Part shown: one piece after another, positions 6,326 to 12,443 of the stretch
Layout of the letters: every line of letters starts with the position of its first letter
Numbering within the stretch: the stretch's first letter is position 1
Assembly (NCBI GenBank): GCA_937868675.1
Contig: CALMNJ010000315.1
Coordinates: 1 to 12,443 of the forward strand
Length of the DNA stretch: 12,443 nt
Direction of reading: 5' to 3'
Origin: an uncultured Bacteroidota bacterium
GTDB lineage: Bacteria; Bacteroidota; Bacteroidia; B-17B0; Aurantibacillaceae
Position numbers and translations under genes: made by a program
The notes under the pieces: generated by a model
What the model was told of the DNA's origin: nothing
The model's input: the letters and a program-made list of their open reading frames with translations, nothing else
Database searches by the model: none

Positions 6326-8113
6326 ATGAAAAATATTGTTTTCGCCGTTACCGCTTTTAGTTTTTTTACAGTTTCGTTTTCACAAACCAACAACCGTCTT
6401 GCGCCCCGCGCGAAAACAAAAATTGACAGTACCTACAACGCCCTTATTAAAAAACACAAGGTTGTTGGCGCCAGCCTGGCCATTGTAGATAGTGGTCGCA
6501 TAGTTTACTCGATGGGTTATGGTTTTTCTGATCGCGAAAACAAAATACCGGCCACCGATAAAACCATTTTCCGTATTGGCTCCTGCACTAAATCATTCAC
6601 ATCACTATCCATTCTTCAGCTTCAGGAAAAAGGGCTTTTAAACGTAAACGCATCGGTCAAAAAATACCTGCCCGAACTGAAGATAAGCAGTCGCTTTAAC
6701 GACAGCAACGACATTTACATCAGTGATATGATGTGCCATTTATCAGGCCTTCCCTGCGATATTATGAACGGTTTTTTCTGCGACAGCCCGCCTGATATAA
6801 ACTGGGTAATAGAAGAACTCAATAAACAAACCACGATTTCGCCTCGCAGATATAAACATGCCTATTCAAACATTGCATTTGGTTTATTGGGTGAAGTAAT
6901 TGCAAAACAGGGAAAAACCACTTATAGCCAATATGTAAAGAATAACATCTTTACTCCGCTTGGAATGAACTCAAGCTACATTGATGTAGATAAAGAACTT
7001 GAGAAAAATTATTCGAAAGCCTATTGCTTCAACAAACCAGCCAGTGAGCCTTTTATCCGCGATCAGGCCGCAGGGCTTATTCACAGCACCTCAGCCGACA
7101 TGGGGCGCTATCTTTTGATGTTTCTCAATAAGGGCGAGTATAACGGGAACCGCATTATCTCGGAAGCCTCATTAAAAGATATGGAAAGCAACCATATTGG
7201 AGATGCGTTTCTGCCGGAACCGGAAAGCTGGGGATACGGGCTTTACTCGGGCAAAGTAAAAATCAAAAAAGGAAGCGACAGCAGCCTCGTAACAATCACG
7301 GGTCATGGAGGCGACACGTATTCGTTCCATTCTGATTTCGCGTACATTCCCGAATTAGGTGTTGGTGTAATTGTGCTTACCAACACCGACAACGGAACCC
7401 GTGTTTGCAGCGCCACAAAGCTGCTTAATCTTTACTTAAACTCCGCCAGGGGTTACAAGTGCGCGTTTAATCAGCGCGATACCCTGCTGAATAAAAAAAA
7501 TCAAATTGTTGATGCAACCTGCACCGCAGAGGAGATTAAAGGAACATACAACTTCGGACAATTTTACATGAAAGCCAAAGGAGCCCACAAAATGAAGTTC
7601 TGGCAGGGGCCGGCAAAAGTTGTACTGAAGCAGAAAAAATCGGATTCAAGCCGCTACCGAGTTAAAGCTTTTGTGTTTGGCATTATTCCGGTAAAAATAC
7701 GTGACCAGGAAATGAGCTTCGTAAAACGTGGCGGCGATATTTTCATGAAGGTAAATCACCTTAAATCAAAAAACGTGGAGTACATTGTTGCTAAATCAAA
7801 AGCGCCACAAATCCCCGGCAGTTGGAAAAAAGCTTATGGTTCTTATAAAGCGGTATCGAAACTATATCCCTGTAAAGACTGCCCCTTCGCCAATCCGGAA
7901 GGGATGACCATGAGCCTGCGCGAAAAAGGAGGCTTTGTAACCATAGCCCTGAAAGCAAAAACATCCGACTTCAGCGGCGACACCTTTCTGGATGTGGTTG
8001 ACGAAAAACTGGCTGTTGGCGGAGGTATAGGGCGTGGTACGGGCGAAACGGTGAGGATGCTTGATAACGGCCACATCTATTACAGCGGTTTTGAATTTGA
8101 AAAAGTAAAATAG
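6326..8113 (+). CDS. Exported serine hydrolase, beta-lactamase/PBP4*-type, with extra C-terminal domain
   Basis: The product has 595 residues. Residues 1-19 form a signal peptide (MKNIVFAVTAFSFFTVSFS, then QTNN). Residues about 30-375 form the serine beta-lactamase-like fold with all three motifs: S86-x-x-K89 in GSCTKSF, Y180-S-N182 in HAYSNIAFG, and H327-G-G in GHGGDT, which replaces the KTG of true beta-lactamases. This set is typical of class C-like peptidases and esterases (PBP4*, EstB, LACTB relatives), not of resistance enzymes. Residues about 395-595 add a beta-rich region beginning EEIKGTYNF, lipocalin-like in pattern, with a CxxC pair at C516/C519. It probably acts in the periplasm or outside the cell on peptides, esters or D-amino-acid peptides; the substrate cannot be told. 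The gene has its own probable promoter, and a 54-residue membrane peptide follows after 22 bases. Confidence 0.9.
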   Translation: MKNIVFAVTAFSFFTVSFSQTNNRLAPRAKTKIDSTYNALIKKHKVVGASLAIVDSGRIVYSMGYGFSDRENKIPATDKTIFRIGSCTKSFTSLSILQLQEKGLLNVNASVKKYLPELKISSRFNDSNDIYISDMMCHLSGLPCDIMNGFFCDSPPDINWVIEELNKQTTISPRRYKHAYSNIAFGLLGEVIAKQGKTTYSQYVKNNIFTPLGMNSSYIDVDKELEKNYSKAYCFNKPASEPFIRDQAAGLIHSTSADMGRYLLMFLNKGEYNGNRIISEASLKDMESNHIGDAFLPEPESWGYGLYSGKVKIKKGSDSSLVTITGHGGDTYSFHSDFAYIPELGVGVIVLTNTDNGTRVCSATKLLNLYLNSARGYKCAFNQRDTLLNKKNQIVDATCTAEEIKGTYNFGQFYMKAKGAHKMKFWQGPAKVVLKQKKSDSSRYRVKAFVFGIIPVKIRDQEMSFVKRGGDIFMKVNHLKSKNVEYIVAKSKAPQIPGSWKKAYGSYKAVSKLYPCKDCPFANPEGMTMSLREKGGFVTIALKAKTSDFSGDTFLDVVDEKLAVGGGIGRGTGETVRMLDNGHIYYSGFEFEKVK

Positions 8114-8135
8114 TCCTCCAACCAATTAACAGTAA

Positions 8136-8300
8136 ATGAAGCCGGAACTTCCTGCTAATAAACTGGAATCTTTTAAAAACAGGGGACTATTGGGTTATGT
8201 TCTTGCTGCCCTTTTTCTGCTGGCGATGTTTGTGATGCTTACTTCTCCCATCTGGCTTATTGCACTTGGAGTTTACGTTGTAGGCAATATTATTGACTGA
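8136..8300 (+). CDS. Small two-helix membrane protein, 54 residues, unrecognised
   Basis: An ATG at 8136 opens a frame closed by TGA at 8298-8300. The product has a polar, charged N-terminus (MKPELPANKLESFKNRG), then two hydrophobic segments, about residues 18-36 (LLGYVLAALFLLAMFVMLT) and 38-52 (PIWLIALGVYVVGN), separated by a Ser-Pro turn. It ends with IID. A clean hydrophobic hairpin preceded by a positive charge cluster is a normal small membrane protein design. It begins 22 bases after the serine hydrolase stop and may be translated from the same transcript. I do not recognise a family. The evidence is composition and position only, so a chance frame cannot be excluded. Confidence 0.55.
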   Translation: MKPELPANKLESFKNRGLLGYVLAALFLLAMFVMLTSPIWLIALGVYVVGNIID

Positions 8301-8431
8301 GCCCTGTTTGGCAGCCATTTGGTTTTGAGATGACCCCATTCTGTACCGAAAAGAATCACCTGTTTGATGAATGATCACCACGGTTTTCAAGGCACAACCT
8401 GAATACAGATTAAGGACGCGAAAGAGACTGC
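8301..8431. other. Convergent intergenic region, nothing recognised
   Basis: This stretch lies between the 3' end of the small membrane gene (plus strand) and the 3' end of the eIF1-like gene (minus strand). I see no convincing hairpin followed by a T-run for either direction, no tRNA-like fold and no repeat. Confidence 0.5.
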
Positions 8432-8773
8432 TTATCCGCCGGCTTTTTTAACCTTGTACCCCTCTGCACTCAGTAATAACACTATTTTGTCACGGTTGTC
8501 TCCCTGTATAAGGATATCCCCATTTTTAGCGTTGCCTCCAACACCACACTTTTGTTTCAACGTTTTGGTAAGAGCCTCCAGGTCGTTGTTTGTGCCAATA
8601 AACCCTGTAATGCGGCTCAGCATTTTTCCACCACCCAGGCGGTCGAGATACACTTTTAAATTTTGCTGTGCCGGAGGCAGGGTTTGCGTTTCGCCGCCGC
8701 CATCCGTTTCAAACTTAAAATCGGGGTTCGTCGAATAAACCACGTTTATCCGGTTCTTATCTTTTTTGCTCAT
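8432..8773 (-). CDS. eIF1/SUI1-like translation factor (YciH family)
   Basis: The product has 113 residues. After a variable N-terminal tail (about 1-38), residues about 39-110 form the SUI1 fold: NLKVYLDRLGGGKMLSRITGF, then the hallmark LKQKCGVGGNAKNGDILIQG and DNRDKIVLLLSAEGYKVKK, each only in part diagnostic but together clear. SUI1 is the archaeal/eukaryotic initiation factor 1 domain; bacterial YciH proteins of about 110 residues bind the small ribosomal subunit and influence start-codon selection, with a mostly uncertain physiological role. The start is ATG at 8773, chosen over an upstream in-frame ATG at 8839 because the family begins here and the upstream part would overlap the preceding gene by 70 bases. 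The chosen start overlaps that gene's stop in an ATGA, pointing to translational coupling. Confidence 0.9.
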   Translation of the reverse strand: MSKKDKNRINVVYSTNPDFKFETDGGGETQTLPPAQQNLKVYLDRLGGGKMLSRITGFIGTNNDLEALTKTLKQKCGVGGNAKNGDILIQGDNRDKIVLLLSAEGYKVKKAGG

Positions 8774-9852
8774 CGCTTGTATCGGGTAAGAAAATAGGCC
8801 ACAAATACCATCATCGCGCCCAGGGTTAGCAGCATCCATTTATTCTTCAATCCGCCAGATTCTTTGACAATGGGTGCATCAACTGCATCCTGCAGGCCAT
8901 AAGCGCTCTTTTCCAGGTCCTGCTGCTGCATCAGGCTATCGAGCATGACATTGTATTCGCTGAGCCAATGAAACGCTTCTGCGTAATTGTCTTTGCTTTC
9001 GTAAAGCCATGCATAGGTTTTACAGGCTTCCATGCGCGCTTCAAAATAATCGTACTGGTTCGCGATCTTATACGCCATATCCAGATACATTTTAGCCTTT
9101 GGCGCGTCATTCATCTGTATGTAGTTTTTGCCAAGGTTCAGATAACTGTCGGCGCAATCCACCTGGTTATCCATCAGATTTCTCAGCTTCAACGCATCCA
9201 TATTATAACCTACGGAAGCCTCGTTTTCGCCTTTATAAAAATAATATTCAGCCAGATTGTTGAGGCACAGGCAGCGGGTTTCATAATCGTTATTGTGTTC
9301 GGCCAGTTTATTGGCAAGCTGATAAAATTCTTTGGCGCTCTCCATTTGTTTGGTGGCCTGCTTGAGTGCACCCAAATTCAACAGGCAGGCGGCCTTCTGA
9401 CGATCATTCTTGCTGGCTTCATAAATTTTCAGCGCCTCAAGGTAACACGCTTCTGATTTATGAAATAATTTAAGGTCCAGAAAAATATTGCCCAGATTCG
9501 TAAGGCTATGGGCGATGCCTGTTTCGTCGCCACACTCCCGTCGCAGTTTAAGCGCCTTTTGATGGTAATTGTGTGCCGTACCAAGTTCGCCTTTCTTATA
9601 AAAAAGAACTCCCAGCAGATTATAGCTTTTGGCAAGGTGCTTAAGCGACGAGCACTCCAGCGCTTCCTTCTCACAGCTGCGGGCATAAACAAATGCTTTA
9701 ACCGGATCAATGTTTCTGATGGCGAAGCCTCTTTTATACAATTCGTTCACGCGACCCGTATCGTTTTGAATAGCCATGATGCGAATCAATGTCGTGTCGG
9801 GCTGTGCAGCCGAACTAAAGGCAATAAATAATAAAATAACCGCGGCTCTCAT
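8770..9852 (-). CDS. Membrane-anchored periplasmic tetratricopeptide-repeat protein
   Basis: The product has 360 residues. Residues 1-16 form a signal peptide (MRAAVILLFIAFSSAA, then QPD). Residues about 35-306 are TPR repeats with a period near 40, seen as NLLGVLFYKKG (78), NLGNIFLDLK (119), NLGALKQATK (159), NNLAEYYFYKG (198) and NLGKNYIQMN (239), plus less regular units at each end. Residues about 338-356 form one membrane helix (KWMLLTLGAMMVFVAYFL), after which only TRYKR remains. The layout (export signal, TPR array, one helix) is that of the sensory half of Bacteroidota TPR-type histidine kinases or LuxR-type regulators, but no kinase or DNA-binding domain follows. It is therefore probably a periplasmic scaffold or partner-binding protein held in the inner membrane. 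Its TGA overlaps the ATG of the eIF1-like gene. Confidence 0.88.
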   Translation of the reverse strand: MRAAVILLFIAFSSAAQPDTTLIRIMAIQNDTGRVNELYKRGFAIRNIDPVKAFVYARSCEKEALECSSLKHLAKSYNLLGVLFYKKGELGTAHNYHQKALKLRRECGDETGIAHSLTNLGNIFLDLKLFHKSEACYLEALKIYEASKNDRQKAACLLNLGALKQATKQMESAKEFYQLANKLAEHNNDYETRCLCLNNLAEYYFYKGENEASVGYNMDALKLRNLMDNQVDCADSYLNLGKNYIQMNDAPKAKMYLDMAYKIANQYDYFEARMEACKTYAWLYESKDNYAEAFHWLSEYNVMLDSLMQQQDLEKSAYGLQDAVDAPIVKESGGLKNKWMLLTLGAMMVFVAYFLTRYKR

Positions 9853-9863
9853 GCTATATTTAC

Positions 9864-9895
9864 CAAATGTATAATTTTAGGCCATAATTCCGAAA
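9864..9895 (-). promoter_or_regulatory. Promoter for the TPR gene, overlapping the divergent spacer
   Basis: On the minus strand TACATTTG (9871 to 9864) is an exact TAnnTTTG match. A TTTC at 9895-9892 sits 20 bases upstream as an imperfect -33 element. Only 11 bases separate the -7 box from the ATG at 9852, so the leader would be very short or absent. Confidence 0.5.
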
Positions 9896-9897
9896 CC

Positions 9898-11625
9898 ATG
9901 ATCAAATATTCATTCTATCAGAAAAACCCGGCCTCTCACTACATATACATTGATCTTTTTATTGATGGTATCCAACAAAACGAGCTTCACCTGCAACTTC
10001 CCTCATGGCGGCCAGGGCGCTACGAGCTCGGAAATTTTGCCAAAAACATAAAACGTGTTGATGCCTTCAACCAAAACAACGAAGCGTTACAGTACACCAA
10101 ACTCAGCAAAGACCTTTGGTGCGTTAAAACCGCAGGCGCCAGCTCTGTTAAAATCACTTACAGTTATTATGCCGCCGAACTCAATGCCGGTGCCTGTTTT
10201 GCCGATATAACGCAGATGTATGTAAACCCGGTTCATTGCTGTATGTACATTCCCGATCGCATGAACGAGGCACATGAGGTGGAACTGAAAATTCCGGACA
10301 ATTATTTAATTGCCTGCTCTCTTGAAAAAAAGGGAAACACGTTGCGTGCCGAAAATTTTGAAGAGCTTGCCGATTCTCCGTTCATTGCTTCGGCCTCGCT
10401 GAAAAGTGATTATTACGAACTTAACGGCATTCGCTTCTGGATACACTTTAACGGTGAATGTCGGCCCCTCTGGCCCCAATTTAAAGAACATTTTTCGGCC
10501 TTCACCAAAAAACAAATCGAATTCTGGAACGATGCCCCATTCAACGAATACCACTTTTTATTCCAGATTCTTCCTTCCAAATTTTACCATGGCGTGGAAC
10601 ATACCAAAAACACGGTTATTGCGATAGGCCCCGGCTTTTCGCTCAATACAGGCAATACATACGAGGACGTGCTTGGTGTAAGCTGCCATGAATTGTTTCA
10701 CGCATGGAACATAAAAACGGTCCGGCCTGTGGAAATGCAGCCATACAACTATACCAAAGAAAATTATGCCCGCACCGGTTATGTTTATGAAGGATTTACA
10801 ACCTATTACGGCGATAAACTTTTACTGAGCAGTGCGGTGTTTTCGCAAGAACAGTACCTGGCCACCTTACAGGAACGCATGCAGAAACACTTTCATAATT
10901 ACGGGCGTTATAATTTAAGTGTGGCCGATAGCAGTTGGGATACATGGCTCGATGGCTATGTGCCCGGCACGCCCTACCGCAAAACAAGCATATATGATGA
11001 AGGCAACCTGGTGGCATTTATACTGGATGTAAAAATTCTGGAAGCCACGGCAAACCGGCAAAGCCTGCGCGATGTATGCGTGCTCCTGTACGGGCGTTTT
11101 GGTAAACCAAAAAAAGGATATTCCGAAAACGACATTTTGAATCTTGTTAATGAGGTCAGCGGAACCGACTTCACGGGCTTCTTTAACAGTTACGTAAACT
11201 CTGCCTCCGATTATGAAACACCCCTTGTTGAGGCCTTGAATTATTTGGGAATGGAGCTTCACAAAGAAGCTGCGCATCACGATTTTGAAAATGACTTTGG
11301 TTTTAAAGTAACCGACGCCCAGCCGTTTTGCCGTGTGAGTCTGGTTGCTCCTTATTCACCGGCCTGGAAGGCAGGGCTGTTTGCTGGCGATGATATCATA
11401 GCGGTAAACAACATCAGCGTTAAAAACAATTTTATGCAATGGTTTCATTATTTTAATGGTGGCGGTGCGATAACCCTAACCATTAGCAGCAGCGAGCAAT
11501 TGCGCGCCATTGAGTTGCAACGCGACAAAAAGGGACAGACCTGGTTTTTTAACCCAGTGATCCGTTTTAAGAAAGAACGTACCAAAGCCGAAACAGCAGC
11601 TTTTGAAGCCTGGATCAAATGGTAA
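9898..11625 (+). CDS. M61 family metallopeptidase with PDZ domain, no signal peptide
   Basis: The product has 575 residues. Residues about 1-160 form the beta-rich N-terminal domain of M61 peptidases (LPSWRPGRYELGNFAKNI). Residues about 170-440 form the catalytic domain. GVEH (232-235) lies in the conserved HGVEHTKN segment. The zinc site is H264-E-L-F-H268 in SCHELFHAWNIK, with the third ligand probably Glu298 in YVYEGFTTYYG. Residues about 463-540 form a PDZ domain (GFKV, APYSPAWKAGLFAGDDIIAVN). The family includes glycyl aminopeptidase and has a broad preference for small N-terminal residues. Length is normal. Unlike many Bacteroidota relatives it starts MIKYSFYQ without any hydrophobic segment, and codons upstream of the ATG offer no alternative start, so a cytoplasmic enzyme is likely. 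Its start is 45 bases from the divergent TPR gene; a promoter for it is not clear. Confidence 0.93.
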   Translation: MIKYSFYQKNPASHYIYIDLFIDGIQQNELHLQLPSWRPGRYELGNFAKNIKRVDAFNQNNEALQYTKLSKDLWCVKTAGASSVKITYSYYAAELNAGACFADITQMYVNPVHCCMYIPDRMNEAHEVELKIPDNYLIACSLEKKGNTLRAENFEELADSPFIASASLKSDYYELNGIRFWIHFNGECRPLWPQFKEHFSAFTKKQIEFWNDAPFNEYHFLFQILPSKFYHGVEHTKNTVIAIGPGFSLNTGNTYEDVLGVSCHELFHAWNIKTVRPVEMQPYNYTKENYARTGYVYEGFTTYYGDKLLLSSAVFSQEQYLATLQERMQKHFHNYGRYNLSVADSSWDTWLDGYVPGTPYRKTSIYDEGNLVAFILDVKILEATANRQSLRDVCVLLYGRFGKPKKGYSENDILNLVNEVSGTDFTGFFNSYVNSASDYETPLVEALNYLGMELHKEAAHHDFENDFGFKVTDAQPFCRVSLVAPYSPAWKAGLFAGDDIIAVNNISVKNNFMQWFHYFNGGGAITLTISSSEQLRAIELQRDKKGQTWFFNPVIRFKKERTKAETAAFEAWIKW

Positions 11626-11708
11626 ATGCGTGTTAAAAAACTCTGATTTTTTACACTTGAACTTGAAAATTAAAAGCGGAAATTTCAGACTAATTTAGTT
11701 TTATCATC

Positions 11709-12110
11709 ATGGAAACAAATGCATCAAAACCCCGATCCGGAAACGGCCTTGCCATCACCGGAATGATTTTCGGCCTACTTTCACTTCCTTCTTTCTTTAT
11801 CCCGTTATTTGGCTGGATTGTGGGAGTATTACTAGGTTCGGTAGCTTTGATCTTATCCCTTGCCGCGATCATGAAAGCAGGTAAAAGCGGGGCTCCAAAA
11901 ACCAGTGGCGTGATAGCCCTTTTGCTTTCAGTGTTGGCAGGGGTAATGGCGGGTATTCTATACGTTCAGGCTCAAAAAAGTAACGAAGAAGATCTTAAAA
12001 AACTGGAAGATACGGTGGCCGTTGACACGTTAAGCAAAGTTATTGATAAGCTGGAGTTCCTGACCGACTCTGCCGCATCTTCACGGCCAGACAGCAGCAA
12101 ATCAAACTAA
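11709..12110 (+). CDS. DUF4190-like small membrane protein
   Basis: The product has 133 residues. The N-terminal segment SGNGLAITGMIFGLLSL is the typical opening of DUF4190 proteins, which are small membrane proteins of unknown function. Three hydrophobic segments are seen at about residues 13-30, 33-54 and 66-87. A polar, acidic tail follows (about 88-133), with EEDLKKLEDTVAVD and a Ser-rich end, and may form a short coiled helix. The ATG is preceded by TCATC and no Shine-Dalgarno sequence. A weak -7-like TAATTTAG lies at 11691-11698 without a well-spaced -33 box. The next gene starts with the same ten bases ATGGAAACAA and is also a small membrane protein. Confidence 0.75.
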   Translation: METNASKPRSGNGLAITGMIFGLLSLPSFFIPLFGWIVGVLLGSVALILSLAAIMKAGKSGAPKTSGVIALLLSVLAGVMAGILYVQAQKSNEEDLKKLEDTVAVDTLSKVIDKLEFLTDSAASSRPDSSKSN

Positions 12111-12225
12111 ATACGGTACGAATGGTCGGAGTCCGGGAAATGTGGCAGAGGGGAGATGACGGAAAATAGGACGTGTGCTTTATTTTTACTTTTATTTGTA
12201 AACCATACTATCAAAACAATAAACC

Positions 12226-12443
12226 ATGGAAACAACCGAACAAAACATGTCATCTGCAATCATGCCCGACTCGCCGCGCCCCCAAATGCTAAAAGTAATC
12301 AGCATACTTAGCTTTGTCTGGATTGGCATCAGCGGCCTGGGATTAATTTGGAGCCTTGCGTTCAGGCCCTCGCAGGAAGAAATTTATGAAAAGACAGAAG
12401 AAATTAGGAAAATAAGCGAAGAAAGTGCCATGGAATATCAGGA
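12226..12443 (+). CDS. Small membrane protein, 3' truncated by window
   Basis: An ATG at 12226 opens a frame that stays open to the window end, with 72 complete codons visible. Residues 1-20 are polar (METTEQNMSSAIMPDSPRPQ). Residues about 22-45 form one membrane helix (MLKVISILSFVWIGISGLGL and on). After it comes a strongly charged, helix-forming stretch rich in Glu and Lys (SQEEIYEKTEEIRKISEES). No family can be named from this much. The 115-base spacer from the DUF4190-like gene contains no clear terminator, so the two may be co-transcribed. Confidence 0.7.
   Translation, partial: METTEQNMSSAIMPDSPRPQMLKVISILSFVWIGISGLGLIWSLAFRPSQEEIYEKTEEIRKISEESAMEYQ

Noticed and set aside
8187..8390. 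Minus-strand open frame of 67 codons opposite the small membrane gene
   Set aside because: Its product is a polar, Lys/His/Asn-rich sequence without recognisable structure, it lies antisense to the better-supported hairpin protein, and it would overlap the convergent spacer without a promoter.
8774..8839. Upstream in-frame ATG at 8839 for the eIF1-like gene
   Set aside because: The added 22 residues do not look like the SUI1 family N-terminus and would lie fully inside the TPR gene; the ATGA overlap at 8770-8773 gives a more natural start.

Overview
The window looks like a chromosomal stretch from a member of the Bacteroidota (Flavobacteriia/Chitinophagia-like; I cannot place it more closely). 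Three independent signs support this. Secreted proteins end in type IX secretion (T9SS) type A or type B ('gliding motility-associated') sorting domains. Several genes have promoters of the Bacteroidota form TTTG-N18..20-TAnnTTTG. Shine-Dalgarno sequences are mostly absent. No rRNA, tRNA, CRISPR array, insertion sequence or phage gene was seen.

Layout. (1) 1-2470: the 3' end of one T9SS cargo gene with its terminator, then a complete Omp28-like, thioredoxin-like T9SS cargo gene with its own promoter and a strong terminator. (2) 2535-4257: a two-gene unit, probably an operon. It encodes a small transaldolase/fructose-6-phosphate-aldolase-type domain fused to a CBS pair, followed by a KdsC-like (KDO-8-phosphate phosphatase type) HAD protein. 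This is the most intriguing part of the window, because the CBS pair resembles that of arabinose-5-phosphate isomerases (KpsF/KdsD), which act in the same pathway as KdsC. (3) 4371/4404-6215: a choice-of-anchor-L / PKD / T9SS type B surface protein whose apparent GTG start lies inside its own predicted promoter. (4) 6326-8300: a secreted or periplasmic serine hydrolase of the beta-lactamase/PBP4* type, followed by an easily missed 54-residue two-helix membrane peptide. (5) 8432-9852, minus strand: a membrane-anchored periplasmic TPR protein whose stop codon overlaps the start of an eIF1/SUI1-like (YciH) translation factor gene. (6) 9898-11625: an M61 family metallopeptidase with a PDZ domain and no signal peptide, transcribed divergently from the TPR gene. 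(7) 11709-12443: two small membrane protein genes, the first DUF4190-like, the second cut by the window edge.

How they fit together. Regions 1, 3 and 4 are mostly envelope and secreted functions. Region 2 is plausibly involved in 3-deoxy-sugar or other surface-glycan precursor metabolism. The rest is a mix of housekeeping and envelope genes without an obvious common pathway.
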